Shown: positions 11,525 to 25,165, counted from the stretch's first letter. The stretch is 64,000 nucleotides of DNA from Agelaius tricolor (GCA_023055355.1 JALJCS010000001.1:77293381-77357380), one strand, 5' to 3'. Numbers and translations: made by a program. The notes: a model not told the origin generated them from the sequence alone.

Positions 11525-12935
11525 AGTCAAGAACTCCTCAAAGAGGGAACTGAGGATTTCCTACATCACCAGAATGTGTAAGCTCAAATTGTAGCAGACA
11601 GGTTAGTGTGGGTGTCCTGGATTTATCCCATTGACTTAGTAGGGACCATGTCTCTCTCTTGTCTGAGTAAGATGAGATTTCATTTCTTTCAGACTGGCAG
11701 TGCAGACAACTCTGTTCCACAGAAAAATTTTCATGAAAACTCCCCATGGAGAGTTTGCACATAAAACCCTTTAAAACACCCCTCAAAAAAATGAAATCAA
11801 AGTATCTTTCGTTCCCCCTCACACTTTCTGTCTCATATACATACTTTAATGGGGAATATTATGTTGAAAATACAGATGTATACATAAGCTCATCCTTGAG
11901 TTACTCTGGGGTATGTTAATATAATTACCATGACCCTTCTTCTGTCGCTTTCTTCTGGATGGAGGAGTCTTTGCTCTCTTGCAAGTGCTCTAATTGCAGA
12001 GGGAAGCCCATCAGACTTCCTGCTCCTCTGTGTCCTCTGCAATCCTTGCCCTGCTGCTCTCACTGGAGAGCTCACCCCTGAGACATTCCCATGCTGGTGG
12101 GAGTGGAGGAGTGCAGAACTCTCCAGCTCCACCCTCTTCCAGAGGAAATGTCATGAGAAAATGTTTCCTTGAGGTCTTTGCAGTTAGAATGCTATGAGAA
12201 TGCTTGCTATCAAGTGTGCATTTTTATGGCATTTTGACTGGAAGTAATGTGAGAATGTTCTTTCTCACATTATTTCTAGTAGAAATACCCTGAGAACACT
12301 GTTGTTTGTGATATTTCTACAAAATGTTCTTGGAGATTCTTGGATGTGACTAAATTTGCCTTTGTAATCATGTTTTTTTCTTTCTTCCAGTTGAAATTTG
12401 GGCAGCATCTAATGTTTCTCTATTTCAAACATTTCTTTTATCATTAAGCCTTGTCCTGATTTGTGCCAAATGAAGCCTTTAGCTGAAATGGCTGATTTGT
12501 TTCTTTTGTGCCCTAAGACCTATCCAAACTGAATCAGAGGTTAAGAAACCAGATTAAACTCCACAGCAATTACAGTATTTATAGGATTTTCTTCTGAGAT
12601 GAAGTTGTTTCGACTGCCCTTTCTGTTTCAAAGTGGACCCACAATAGGGTTGAATAAAACTGTGGAGGAGTAGAGACCTGGAAGAACAAAGACCACATAC
12701 TGTAAAAAAAGCCATTCTAATTAAATCAGAATGAAAACAGAAGAATGCCTTTGCTTTCAGAGAAACAAGTAAGCGACCTAGAGAACCTTATGACTTGGCA
12801 GTCTACACATTTCTTTTTTGAAAGACAACTCACATCTTTTAAAGGAAATAAATCCTGGAAAAAATATAAGATGTGTCAAGCCAATCAGCTATTTATGCCA
12901 TTTCCTCCGATCCTGATGTTTCCTTCATGAATTAT
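11525..12935. other. Gene-free unique DNA
   Basis: Frames at 11538-11822 (minus), 11890-12132 (minus) and 11930-12197 (plus) overlap in a less AT-rich stretch; none is recognised. The main structured element is the hairpin at 12237-12280. Confidence 0.6.
12237..12280. repeat. Imperfect 19-bp inverted repeat
   Basis: The arms 12237-12255 and 12262-12280 pair over 19 positions with one A/C mismatch and one G/T wobble, around a 6-nt loop. The core is taatgtgagaa against ttctcacatta. A second 9-bp inverted pair (gtagaaata at 12279, tatttctac at 12312) follows directly. Possibly a decayed palindromic DNA-transposon remnant; no family is assigned. Confidence 0.8.
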
Positions 12936-12939
12936 GCAC

Positions 12940-13330
12940 TTTCAGCTGCCACTACTCACATATGTGGGCCCTTGTGGCATGTTTCCCAGGACCAGCATGT
13001 GATTACAGATCATAAAAAATGAACATACACATTGCTCCTTCACTAAAGGCTGAGATGCACAGTTCCAAATGCTCCATGCTAGAAATGTCTCTTCTATTTG
13101 AAAAATAGCAGCTGTTATTAAAACCATCCATAGGTAGAATAGCTGAAGCTGTGAAAATGAATCACCATAAAGAATTAAGAAACAGATGCCCCTGAAGAAT
13201 GGAGTAGGTAAAGTAGCCACTAAGAGTTTTCCCATAGCCAGAAGGTGGTGCTGCATTGTAATGTAGTCGCAGGGGGTCAGGTTTGCATCTTTGATAACTT
13301 ATGCTGTTTGATTCACCTTTAAAAAGTGGA
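12940..13330. promoter_or_regulatory. Candidate conserved non-coding block with CTCF-like site
   Basis: Unique sequence of even composition. At 13238-13252 'ccagaaggtggtgct' agrees with the commonly quoted CTCF core (CCASYAGRKGGCRSY) at 13 of 15 positions. A 104-codon minus frame (12942-13256) covers much of the block but is hydrophobic, unspliced and unfamiliar, so it is not called a gene. Regulatory status is inferred only. Confidence 0.25.
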
Positions 13331-14127
13331 AGAGTAGAAGAGATTAAATCATCACAACTGCGCTCTGGGGTAGTGTTCAGCAGAGGTAAAATGAAGCGTA
13401 GAATTTTGTTATTTATATATTAAAAGCCTGTGGTTGTGCTGGTGTGAGCCTGGGTCTTTCAGCAGAAGTTTTAAATTCTCCCTCTATTTCTTTTTTGATG
13501 GTTTTATTAAACTCTCCTGCTTTCTTAACTCTTCTGTTTCATCTCAGGACACTGAACAACACAGAATATAAAAATATGGTCAACCACCTTGTGATGTGTT
13601 TCCTTGAAAAAAATCTTTCTTCTCGTAACATATTGCATAATTTTTGCTGAGAAACTTTGAGCTTTTTCCTTTTGTTGAATACTAGTTGAGATATTCAGCT
13701 CCAGGTAGACATTGTTGACTTTGATGAAACCCTGCAAGGCTTTGCCAGGTGAGGTGGTGCAAACCCTTTCTTTAACAGAAGGAGAGAAGGAGAGCAGAGC
13801 TGCTGTCACATCATGTGTCTGCACAGTGGAAAGTGGTGCTGTATGGAGGATCCCAGGGATTTAGCTCAGGTAAGGCACCGTGGGTGCCTCGTCTGCTCAC
13901 TCAGGCTCCCTCACTCATGCTGCACCCTGGTCTGCAGGGATGCATCTGCATTACTTAGGATCATGAATGAGCTTTTGAAACATGCCTGGATTGTTCCCTC
14001 TTTCTACATCTTGCTCTGTGTCCTGGAATAGAGCAGATGTTGGTTGTCAGGAAATGGGTAGATGTGCTCTAGCAGCCCACCCTGTACACTGCTGCTCCCA
14101 GGGACAGTCATGACAGAGGATTGCTTG

Positions 14128-14154
14128 CCTCCTCCCTCCCTCTCTCCCTCTCCC
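14128..14154 (+). repeat. Polypyrimidine (CCCTCT-rich) tract
   Basis: Uninterrupted C/T run of CCT and CTCT units. Mirror-like pyrimidine tracts can adopt triplex structure; here it is short. Confidence 0.85.
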
Positions 14155-14330
14155 AAATTCTGCAGGGTCAGGATTTAGGGCCTCAGCACCAAGTGTTTCT
14201 CTCCTACAGATTCATTCCTACTGATCTGCTTTAGGAGCTCATATAGCTCACAGGTACCTCTGCATAGGCTAAGGCTCATATGGACAAATCCCATGTTCTC
14301 TGATAAGAAAGATATCCAAATTTGATGCAA

Positions 14331-14346
14331 TTTTTTTTTTTTTTTT
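14331..14346 (+). repeat. T16 homopolymer
   Basis: Sixteen consecutive T. Could be the complement of a poly-A tail, but no element is recognisable next to it. Confidence 0.9.
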
Positions 14347-16550
14347 AATGGGAAAAAAAGTTAGTACGAATCAGGCAGCTGCCTCATGGGAATAAAGTTT
14401 TGACTGAGAGGAAAATGACCCTGACCATCAGAGCAAATCATCTCAGGGACGTGGAAAATTATTGCCAAGTAATGCCATTGTTGTTTGCATTACTGAGGCA
14501 CATTGAAGCCACGGGCCAGCACTCACTTTTACTAACAACTAAAAAAGTGTGATTTTTTCACAGCAAGGGAATGAATCTGGAGGTTAAAATTTTCCATGGA
14601 TTAAAGGAGAGATGCTGTAAGTTCACAGAACTGAAATCCACCGAGAATTAATGAGTGCATAAAAACCACATCCAGTTCAGGAAATCACTGGGCTGAAAGT
14701 AGCTGGAGGCTGGGAGAACAGTCAGGGGGATGGGCAGATCGATTTGCCCTCTTCTTACTACTTTCTAATCACTATTTTAACCACTTCTCTGACTGCTCTG
14801 GGGCAGATAAGAGCTCTCCCCCTGTCCCGCCCCCTGAGATCAACCTCAGCCCCTTTCAGGCTTAGGGCTGAACACCTTCATCCTCCCAGGGCTTTCCAGA
14901 GAGTTGCCTGTGCAGCTCCCCTGAGCTCAGCTGTAGCAGCCTCTGTGCCACTGGGAATCAAAAGAGGATTTGGTCACCTGAACTTTCAGAAGAAAATTTT
15001 CCATCAGCTTGTTATTAATTGGGGCTAATTTATCCTTGGCATGACCTTTCTGAGTGATGGCTACTCTCACATCAGCGTGGAACCTCTGATTATGCAGTGA
15101 CTGAGATATGCTTATGTCAGCCATGGAGAGATTATCCAAAATGGAAAACCCTTTTCCACAGGAGATGCCACCTTTGCACTGTGCATAATGTCTTTGGCAG
15201 GTTGTAAAACATTCGCGGATTAACTGCAGATTTTTCCCTAAATTTAGGGTGCCAGAAAGCTGCTTCCACTTTGGAAACATACCAGTTGTTCCAATGGGGA
15301 TTTTTAAGACATGCAAAAATGTACACAGATTTTGATACAGATGAAAAATAAAGACTATTTTCTTTCCTCTAACAAGGTCATGTAACCTGATCAGCCTTAT
15401 GTAGAATAATTTCATGAAAACTTTGAATTCACATAGAATTCACCATGGCTTCATTTTTGGTGATTTTTCTCCCTTTAAGTATAATTCTCTCTCTATGTAT
15501 ATATACAAGGGGTTTTAAAGTCACCAGATGCTTAATGACTGCTTTCAATTTTAAAAGTGACCCATAGTAGATGGAATAGACCTAACCATTCCCAAAATCA
15601 TGGAGTTTTATCAGCTTAAATAAAATGAATTTTGAATAATGAGGGGGAAAACTGAACCTTACTTTAACTTATATAATGAAAAAATAGAAAAACTTTTTTA
15701 TTTAAACAAAAACATTATTTAAAGCATCTAGAGATCTAAGACCTTTACAGGCAGAGATCATGTACAGGTTGGAGAAAGTGCTTGTGTGAGAGTTTCTTAT
15801 TGCTGGAAACAGAGCCCCATAATGGAAGTGGTGACAGACCTTAAATTAGTGCAATGCTACTGCACAATAATGTGTATTCTCAGTGCCATATGGTTGTGAT
15901 ATGCAGCAGTTTTCCTATGCTGATTATAAATTTGGATTGTCTGGCAGACATTACAGAAGGGAAAGACATCATTGATCATTTTATCTATCCACTCTGGGTC
16001 ACTGAAAGATCATTACTGCCAGTCTCAATTTCTGGTTTTTAATTATTTGCATTACTGTGGTGTCCCAAATCCCCAGGCAGGTCAGCATCCCCTGTTCTGT
16101 GCATTGCACACATCAGGGTAAGTGTTGCTTGCTTTGAAAATGCAGAGCAGCTAATGTGCAGATATACTCAGAGACAAGCAGAAACTGAAGCAAGGTGACA
16201 CGAAACTTGATGTAAAGGCTATGAATTCTTTGCTGCTTCACTCTCTGTTCTTTTGTTATAACCCAATTCTCTTGGTTTGCTTACCAGGTCACCTTATCTG
16301 GCTGAAGGCTCACAGGTACCCCAGCAGACTTAGTGTGTGGAGAAGCAGCTCCCTGTGAGCAAATGCAGAAACACAGGCAAAGTTGAGTCATTTGTCTGAG
16401 ACACCAGCAAGACAAAGTATCGCAGGGAAAGCCATGGAGAGGCAATGTCGTGGCACAGAAGAGTGTGTAAAAACATTTGCAGAATTACTGGAAACCTGTC
16501 TATGCCATAAAATGGTCACATGGTAGAAATCCCACAACTAGTGGGAGCCC

Positions 16551-17340
16551 GTGCCATTAAGTGCAGACTGTATGTGTGACACTGCACTGTGCCACAGTGA
16601 CTTGTCACTGCATTTCTCGACAGGGCTTATTAGCTTGGGCACAGCCCTGTCTGATGTGGGAACAGCGCGTCAGACGGGAGCTGGCTCGGGTCCAGACAGC
16701 TCAGTGCATCCCTGCATCACACGCCCCAGCACACCAGCACTGGGATTAACTTGGAGAGACCTCACTTGGATCTGTTTTAATTGGTCCAGAAATGATAAGA
16801 AGTCCACATTGCTTCTCTTATCCAATCTCCAGTTTAATAAAGGAAGCTCCTTCTGATGATTAGACAGGTCTTTCCCTTTTAAAAAATATTTCATCCTGGT
16901 ATAAATTAATTGCCCTCCAAACCTAGAAGAGAGTCCTTTGAAAAAGAGACATCCTGGCAGGGCAAACAGCCGTGTGTTTTGTTGCCATTTGAGGGGACTT
17001 GCACTGAAATCCCAGCCTTTGCTGCCTTTCTCCTGCTAAGGAAGAAGTACCTCATATCACAAACCAGCAGCCCCTTCAGGCAATTGCCATTTAAAGAGTG
17101 GCATTGATGGACTCTGTAAGGAGTCCTATTCAGTGCTCTCTGCCTTGGCAGCATGATGTCAGTGATGTGGGCGGCAAACCCCTGAATTTGCTTTGATGGT
17201 ATTTGTGCTCTTTTTTTTCCATTTTTCACGAATGAGTGATTCATTTCTTTAAAACAATGTGTTTGGAAAGCCTGCCCCGCTAAGGAATTGTCTACGCAGT
17301 GGGGGAGGCTTGGAACATTGTATGTCCTCATGGAAGTACC
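16551..17340. promoter_or_regulatory. Candidate conserved non-coding block
   Basis: About 800 bp of unusually even composition with few low-complexity runs, containing AT-core homeodomain-like words (ttttaattgg at 16776, gtataaattaattg at 16899) and a SOX-like aacaatg at 17253. A 141-codon minus frame (16906-17331) and overlapping plus frames exist because stops are sparse, but no known protein is visible. The texture is typical of vertebrate conserved enhancers. It could equally be unremarkable unique DNA. Confidence 0.3.
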
Positions 17341-17344
17341 AACA

Positions 17345-20115
17345 GGGGTTGTGCCAGATCCTTAGTGCAAGAGGTAACAGGGATGCTTGCATCAAAGCCA
17401 AAGCTTCATGAATCAAAGGCGCTGACTCTCGAGCACAAGTGCCAGCATTTGGGCAGATAACCCAGCCCGTGCCAATTTAGGGTGAGAGAAATGCCCCAGA
17501 CTAATCCTGTGTATTCAAAGAAATGCAACATAAACAAGTTTGAGTATCCCACAGCCTGGAGAGTCGTCATTTATAGATATTAAGCAATAAATAAGGGTAA
17601 TGATGTGGGCTCATTTCCCAAACAAGAAAAAGCAGAAAAATTTCTGCTAAAAACTGATGTTGCCTCACGTGGTTTGTTCTGAACACAGGGGAATTGGGAA
17701 AGCAGCACTGGAAGAAGAAACTGTGGATGTCAAATCACATGCTTTGCAAGTGGATTAACTACAACATAAATGCTCATGTGGCAGGCAACCAGAAGCAGAT
17801 TTTGGCCAGTATGAGGTCTGTTGGATATTTCTGTGCCATCTCCAGTAGTAAGCAACTGACACTCGACATTCACCAGCAGGGTGATCCAGACTGCTTAGAT
17901 TAGGCTAAGGCAAAATGTTATAGGCAATGGAGAAAACAAGACACTCATGGAAAATCATCAATTATCCTATATGCACAATGGAGCTGGAGGCAGCATTAGA
18001 TTAAACTCTAAAATCAGGGTCATGTCTGAGATGTCACTCTCAATGAAATTCCTGGATTAGGCTGAAAATTGTGCCTGTGTTCACTCAGAAAGAAAATGTG
18101 GAATCCCCTTCTGCTCAGAGGTGTGTGATCAAGAATTTCTTGTTCTTTTAAAAAGGTAGCTAAAAAACAAGGTGACTGCACAAGTTTTGCATGACATTTT
18201 TGTGATTATAGAGAGAAGTGTGAACACATCTTCAGACAAATACAAGTATCTTAATAATTTAACTTTGCATTTCATATATAAAATTTTAAGTGGTTCATTG
18301 CAACAGCTGATCTCTAATTTGATGAAAAAATTGGCTTCGTCATCCAAAAAGTTTTGCAGGGGAAAGTCCCCATGAGAAAACTGATTGCCTGACTTCACAT
18401 CACAGCCAGTATCTGGTTCAAAGGATTGGTCCCAAACAGTAGGACAGAGGACTTTGTGTTAGTGATGTCCAATGAAATCATATACCTAATCAATGTTTCC
18501 TTAGCCCTTTCCACATTAGCAAACTGCTTAGACAACTTATTCAAAAAGTGGAAGACCTGACTCCACCTTCTTCTGAAGTTTAAATTCCATAACTCCTACA
18601 TGACAGAACATGTTGGGTTGGACAATCTTAATTCCTTCTTTTAAAAGTAAGCCAGTGGGCAGGTGTCTAAGTTCAGTATCAATATTGCTTTATTTCTGTT
18701 TAATGTGCCCTGGATAGAAGTGGATGTATATGCACTTCACAGCATAAACATGACCCACATCATTTTTAAAATGGTCTGCAAAATTCAGTAAGTCAGTGTG
18801 CTCAGATTTCCTCTCAGTAACACACTTTGGAATGGTGAGTTTACGGAGACAATCTCATGAACTCTCTAATCCTACAAGGGCAGAAAGCATCCTGTTCTCC
18901 TCTTCTCCTTGTCTCTCCCAGACGATAACATGTGCAAGAAGATGATGTCCACAACAGCTACCATGTCCTCATTTTCCACTCAGTTTTTCTGTTGGGTTCC
19001 CCAAGCTCACTGGTTCTCAGTGAGAATAGAGAAAACATCATTCTTAAACACTCAAAAGCAGCTCCCCATTTGTCCTGCAGTTACATACACACCATAAAGT
19101 GAGTAAACACAAGGAAATGCTTTGAAATCAGACCCCCCCTTTTTTTTTTTGGCTCTGCAACTTGGTACTCCATATTCAGTGAGTTGATTTTTCCTTCTGG
19201 TTTTGACAATGGATGCCATTATAAGTCTGAGAAACCTGCCTGGTGGAAAGTGTTGTCAAAATGGTACATACAAAAATTCATTTTCTAAGAATAATTTTGG
19301 TAGGAATTCCCCTGAACTGGCCCCCTGAAGTTACTTACAAAAGCATTTTGTATTCTCTAATACGGGGAACATTGAATTTTTCAGTGCAAATGTTATAGAT
19401 ATTATTTTGAGTAACAGTAGAAATATACTTTCAAGAGGAGGTATTCCTTGAATCATACACTTCCCTGTGTCTTTTCCCAATGTTGATGAAAAATGAAAAA
19501 ATCAAACATTCTGTAGAACAGAAATTCTGAAAAAAGTTTACTAAAATTTTTGTTTAAATTATATTGAACTGATATAATATTAAATATTGTCTTGAACCTT
19601 TAATGTTTATTTAAAGAAAAAAACCAGTTTATTTTATATTTGTGATATTCTGTTAACATTATAAAATCAAAACCAGAGTACTTTCTTATTTTATAATAAT
19701 AGTAAATTTTAAAATCCAAGTATTAACAGATTTTGGCTTTGTGGAACTGTATTTTCTGGTAAAAGTCAGCATAGCTCAAAAATTTTCAGTCAACTTTAGA
19801 ATTATTCATAAAGACAAGTGAGGCTACGATTTTCAACCACATGTGGAAATGAAAATCATATGGATACAATTGAAGGCTACTGTGATTTGGGTACCATGTC
19901 CCAGAGGATCCCCTGAAAACCCTGAGTATCTCATAGTATGTACTTGCTGCCTATTACTTTTTAAAAATAAAAACTGTTGGAGGCACATGTCTAGGAAAAC
20001 TTGAAGCACTGTAGTGCTTCAGAGAAGTCTTTAATTTCAAAGGAGCTGTAGAACAATACTTTCTTTTGTAAATCCTGATAGATTATTGCAATTAATAAAT
20101 AGTAGGAATTTCATT
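17345..20115. other. Gene-free unique DNA
   Basis: Becomes very AT-rich from about 19470 to 19740. A C/T run (ccccccttttttttttt) lies near 19134-19150. No element could be assigned. Confidence 0.6.
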
Positions 20116-20119
20116 ATAT

Positions 20120-20177
20120 AGTATATGTTATATATTGGTGGTTTGCAAAGTATATGTTATATATTGGTGGTTTACAA
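20120..20177 (+). repeat. 29-bp tandem duplication (two copies)
   Basis: Copies at 20120-20148 and 20149-20177, each starting agtatatgttatatattgg, differ at one base (gtttgcaa against gtttaca). A recent simple duplication in AT-rich DNA. Confidence 0.95.
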
Positions 20178-23100
20178 TTTGTGCTACACACTTGTATCTC
20201 AAAATAAAAAAAAAAGAACAAAGAATCAAAGACAATGATTTAAACCACGTCTTAGAATTTTATTGGAACTCTGAAATACTTTGAAATTTTATTTGAAGTT
20301 CAGAAACTGATGTTAAGTCATCAAACGAGCTTCCCTGCCTTTATATAACTGATTGCAATTCATTCTAAACTTCAGTTGTGTCTCCCTGCATACTAACTTC
20401 ACAAACACAAAACTTCCCACTGCACTTTTATTCACAGGCTTGTCAATCAGGTGCTCACCGTTCCCTTAAAGTTTAAGCCTTATTAACCTACACACTGGAT
20501 TTGACTGGTGATAGGCCACAACAAACAAAGAGCACCAACTCTCAGGTTCCAAATCCTGTCATCCTAGTTCAGAGGGTCCCTGCAAACCCCCTGTAAGAGA
20601 TGAAAGGATCAGTCAAATGTCTGATTATTCAAACACACAGGCAATGAGAGCACATTGTGGAAAAAAAAAAAAGTTAGTGGAGTCCCCTGCTGATTGAGAT
20701 ATCTTCTAAAAAAAAATAACTTGGTGCTGATCTTTGTATGCAGATAGCATTGGTTTCTAGCCCAGGTCTTCATGGGTTATGTCAAATGCACACTGGGAAC
20801 ACCATGTGGAGGGTCTGGACTGAGCATATATTTGGCAAATATTGTCAAATTGAATTCACCTCATGCCAGTGTTGCCCAGCTACAATAGGAAGCCAGCATG
20901 CCAGCTACTTCAGAGGAACTGAAAAACCACTGCAATTCTGGCGAGAGCAATTTTATTTCATTCATCTTCATATGTAATTTCATATCTTAAGGCTTCAGTA
21001 CAGGCATATACATAAGCCTTGATTTGGTATAGAAATTATTTTATTACAACAATTATGCTCATTAATGGCTTAGGGATGCTGGTCAAATGCAATCCTGCTG
21101 ACTAAGCATCACTCTGTTTATCAGGATTTTCATTACTGTTAGTTAATACAGGAGAATTCCTCAGAGACCCCACTCAGGAATGGACCCTGTACATAAAAAG
21201 CAATGATCCTTTCATGTTCTGTAAGCACAAATCTAAATAATAACTATGAACTGTAGAATGCAAAGTAGAAGAGCTGAAGGAAAGAGAACAATCATATTAA
21301 TGAGGAAATCTGAAAATTTGAGGCTTTTTTTAGGATTATTAAAAAAAAAATATTTGGCTTTTAACGTGAGATAAATTGACAGAACAAAAAGTAAGAAATG
21401 ACAATCTACCATGAAGGCACACTACAAAAACAGAAGCTGACCTTAGATTTTTCAAATATATTTGCTTATATTCCTTCTTTCCTGCTCTTTTTTATTTTGG
21501 TTTTCTCCTAAGTAAAGAATAATAATAACTGCAGGATTCCAACAACTGTTGAACCTGCATGAAACAACATTCAGCTTCTGACTGTAATGGCTTATGAGCT
21601 TCCCACTGAGCTAACTACCAGTTAGTAAAATGTAAATGGCACAATAAACAAGGCTCATGAGAGGATCAGATCATACATGCATTTTTCTATAATACCTTTT
21701 GAGAAGGGGGAAACAAGGGCAGGTTACAGCTGAATAGTGCAGGGAGCACGTGGCAACAGGTCCTTTATTCTGTCTACCAAAGCAAACATTTTTTTCTTTT
21801 TCTGGGGAAAAAAAGGCATAACAAACTGATGGGTGAAATACTTTTTCCACTGAAAAGCTAGTTCTCCAACCCAGAGTAATAGATTCAAAATCCAGATAGC
21901 TTTATCTACATATCTCAAGACATAATAAAAGAAATTAGGGTAAATAAACAGTGATAAATATCCCATCAGGATATCATTTTCTTGTAAAAAGTTGAGCATC
22001 CCACTTATACAATATTGTCTTCTTCTTGTGTCATAGTGATATAAACCAGATTATTTTAAAATGTTTTATTTCATTTTTTTGGTGTGGCACTGCATCAACT
22101 CTCAAAGGTATTAAAATGTGCATCTTTCACTTGTTTTCTGTAGTAATTAAATATCTTTGACCATTTCTTTAGAAAATGGTAATGCCAAGATTTTCATCTG
22201 TTTTCTGTGTCAGCTACATCTTAATACTTCTATCCTTTAAGAAGATTCCTGCCTATTCAATAAGCATGTTAAATAAAGGGTAAATGTATGAATAAACTGG
22301 TTCTTATATGATTCAGAAGCTCACAGCAAAAAAGCAACCAAGCATATACAAGTAATACGCTGTTCCTCAGGGAATACAATACTTGTACCATAGCTTGGGC
22401 TTTATGCTGCAGAGCTGGACTGAGCCTGAGAGATGAATGTAAAAGATAAAGAAGCATTGTAAGGTCAGTGACTGAGCTCCTCTTTTTGCTAATCGGCTTC
22501 CCTTGTTATCCATCCAATTTACTAGAAGGTTAACCTTTTCACTACTGCTAGAAATTAGCTAATTTTTTTCTTTTTTTTTTTTTTTTATGAAATGGCCAGG
22601 GTAACAAATTGAAATTGTTGTTGTTCAGACAGTTCTATAACAGTAAATGAGATTAAAAACAAACAAACAAACAAACAAAAATTCAGCAACTCAGCAGCAT
22701 TTTTCCTCCAAAGAGCATTCAAATGCAAATGGATTTACATGAAAAGAGGTACCAGGCCTTCACAGATAAAATATTTCATGGAGATAGAGCTTCCAAGGCC
22801 ATGGAAGGAATGCCAATGTCACATATTAATTAAGAACAGATTTAAGATGGACTGACCTGGAATTTTCCTAAGGAACATACTGCTGTTGATAAATCATTTT
22901 CTTTTAAACTAGAACTTTATATGGAGATCCTATTCCAAATGTCTTTTAAATGTTAAATGCATAGAATATTTTATTTCAATATTTTTTAAATGTAAAATTT
23001 ATTATCCCAGTTGACATTATCGCAAAAGTCAGTTAAAAAAAAAAAAAGCAGAATAGTTATATATAAGTGAACCAAAAACTGTGTTTCTACAAGCTTTAAG

Positions 23101-25040
23101 AGGTTTTTCTTTTCTTCTTGGATCAAGACATAAAAGTAAATTTGTTGAAAATAGTGCAAAAGTTAGGGTTTTTAAAGTTATATTCTATAGTCCAAGGTAT
23201 GAATGAAAGAAAAAAAATTGAATCAGGATGGGTAACCCAAAGATGAGGGCTTTACCAGTTGAAAGATCAAGGTTCAGGGCATACTTCCATCAAAAGATAT
23301 TGTTGTGGCTTTTGCCCAGACAGTTAATTCCATGTCCACCTGTCCTAAATTCATGAAAGCAGTTAAATGTCTAGATCTCAGCACTACTTGTGCCCTAGAA
23401 AAACACATACAAGGAACCTCAGTAGGTGGTACCTCTGCTCTAAAGCATACACAAAGGACTGCCTGTCCAAAAACTCCTTGAGATCACATAGCAGATGGAT
23501 ACAGGTTCCTCAGGAAGTGCTGTCTCAGGAGAAGAATTGGTGCAAAGTTCCAAGGACTCTGAAGAGGCTGGCAAGGAATAAAAGGCCCCCAGAATGAGCA
23601 CACTCATTAGATATATCCCAGCTATGCCTAATTTACACAGGTAGCACAAACTGTAACCACCCTGCAGGGGATTTCTTGTACTAAGAAGAAGAAGAAGGTG
23701 ATGTGTAAAAGATATATTTTACTCAAACATCCTAGTTAGTAGTGGGACTCTCCTGATATCTCCCACCACAAAGGATCAGTGCAGGGGTTACTATCTTAAG
23801 TAAATATTAGCTCTGTGGACACTACAGTGATAGAAGGGAGGGAGGGAAGTGCCTTAATTCAGGAGAAGATTGGGAAAAATGTCTATATTTTCCCTTTTTT
23901 AAAATATATATATCAATGCAAAATATTAGGGAGGAGAACATATGAAAGCACATAAAATATCGTGAAGCAGAGGTGCAAGAGAAAACAAGAGAATTCAGAT
24001 CACCAGTGATTATCAGGCATATTAAGCAAATTCAGCTTTAAAGATGAAGGAATTGATGCAAGGACACCAAACACCATAGAAAAAGAAAATCTTAGTGGCT
24101 GTCCCATATTGAAAATTAAACTTTCAATGTTCTAAAAAGGTGATCTTAACACTTATAAGAATAATATGAATTCTTAATTTCAAAATATATATTTTCTAGG
24201 AAAATATCCATGGGCACTTTGTGTGTCATATTCTATCTCAATGGTAAAAGAAAGTTGAGAACTTTTGCGAAAATTAAAAAAGCTGTTGGACTTCAGTCAT
24301 TCCATTGACTTGTCTTGCAACCTCAGTCTATATATTTTAACCTTCTCTTTATCCTTCAATTCTTATTATAATAAAAAAGAACCTTTGGATGAATCTCTGA
24401 AAAATCTTTCTTCTTTGAGCAGGCTTGGTTTTAATTATTCTTCTTAGAATGTTTTAAAATAGTGATGAAAAGAAATGAGCTGTTGTGTCTTTTTATCTCA
24501 AGAGTAATAAAAGAATTTGAATAGGCCTATTATTTATATACACTATTATGCGTATAAAGTATAAAAGAAAAAGTTAAGTATTTGTAAGTTTGGTATCAAG
24601 TAAAGATAAAGATCCTTAGGCAGATGAAATGGGAAAAATCTTAGAGATCATTTTCAAATGAGATAAAAGGGAAGAATAATGAAAAATTGTAGGAAAGTGT
24701 TCGGAAGTTTCAGTGTGGGATTTTCACATTTAATAAATATTCCCACTCACTTCAAGACCTCATAAACCTAATCTGACCCTCGTACCTTCTGAGTGCACAA
24801 ATTATTAATGAAGAAATAGTTGTTCTTTGCATAGTAAAAAATTTGCTCCAGTTTTGGACTTTTAGTTCCAAAGTGCAGCATTTAGGGGTTCCATTCTACC
24901 CTCAGTTAGGTACTGCAGGTGCTTGACATCTCTCAAGTACTGCGACTCATCATCTCAGTTTGGATCCCCAACAGTTTAGCCTTACTATTTTGACTTAATT
25001 TTGGCATTTATTATAATCATGGATAATTATGTATAATTAT
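20178..25040. other. Gene-free AT-rich DNA
   Basis: Holds homopolymer runs (A near 20660 and 23036, T at 22563-22586), an AAAC repeat, and a minus frame at 21724-21999 (91 codons) with no recognised product. Three GGG tracts occur at 23826-23836, one short of a quadruplex. Confidence 0.6.
22655..22682 (+). repeat. (AAAC)n microsatellite
   Basis: Five AAAC units flanked by extra A, in AT-rich unique DNA. Confidence 0.85.
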
Positions 25041-25044
25041 AATT

Positions 25045-25165
25045 AAGCCCTAATCCTCCTCAATTACACTGACATAAATTAGGCATAAGACATAATTTAA
25101 TCAAAATTAATGGATTTGCACCAGTGTGGAGCTGACACAAGGATAAATCCAGATCTTGTATCTTA
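25045..25165 (+). repeat. Relic of an ancient amniote interspersed repeat
   Basis: 'taatcctcctcaattacact', 'gacataaattaggcataa', 'tcaaaattaatggatttgca', 'ccagtgtggagctgacacaa' and 'ccagatctt' match, in order, a palindrome-rich sauropsid repeat remembered as containing 'caattacactggtgtaaat', 'gaaatcaatggaattacacc' and 'agatcagaatttggcc'. This is the clearest copy in the window. I cannot give the family name with certainty; the match is from memory. Confidence 0.55.

Larger units (their letters stand above)
13335..16545. other. Gene-free unique DNA
   Basis: Contains a pyrimidine tract, a T16 run and the longest frame in the window (162 codons, minus, 14927-15415). That frame has no recognised domain and no splice or promoter context, and its length is in the range expected by chance. 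A GC-richer patch at 14700-14950 is unassigned. Confidence 0.55.

Noticed and set aside
14927..15415. Longest reading frame, 162 codons on the minus strand
   Set aside because: Length fits chance for about 64 kb of AT-rich DNA in six frames. No recognisable domain and no splice, promoter or poly-A context.
16906..17331. 141-codon minus frame as a gene
   Set aside because: No known protein similarity; open frames also run on the other strand. Better explained by a stop-poor non-coding block.
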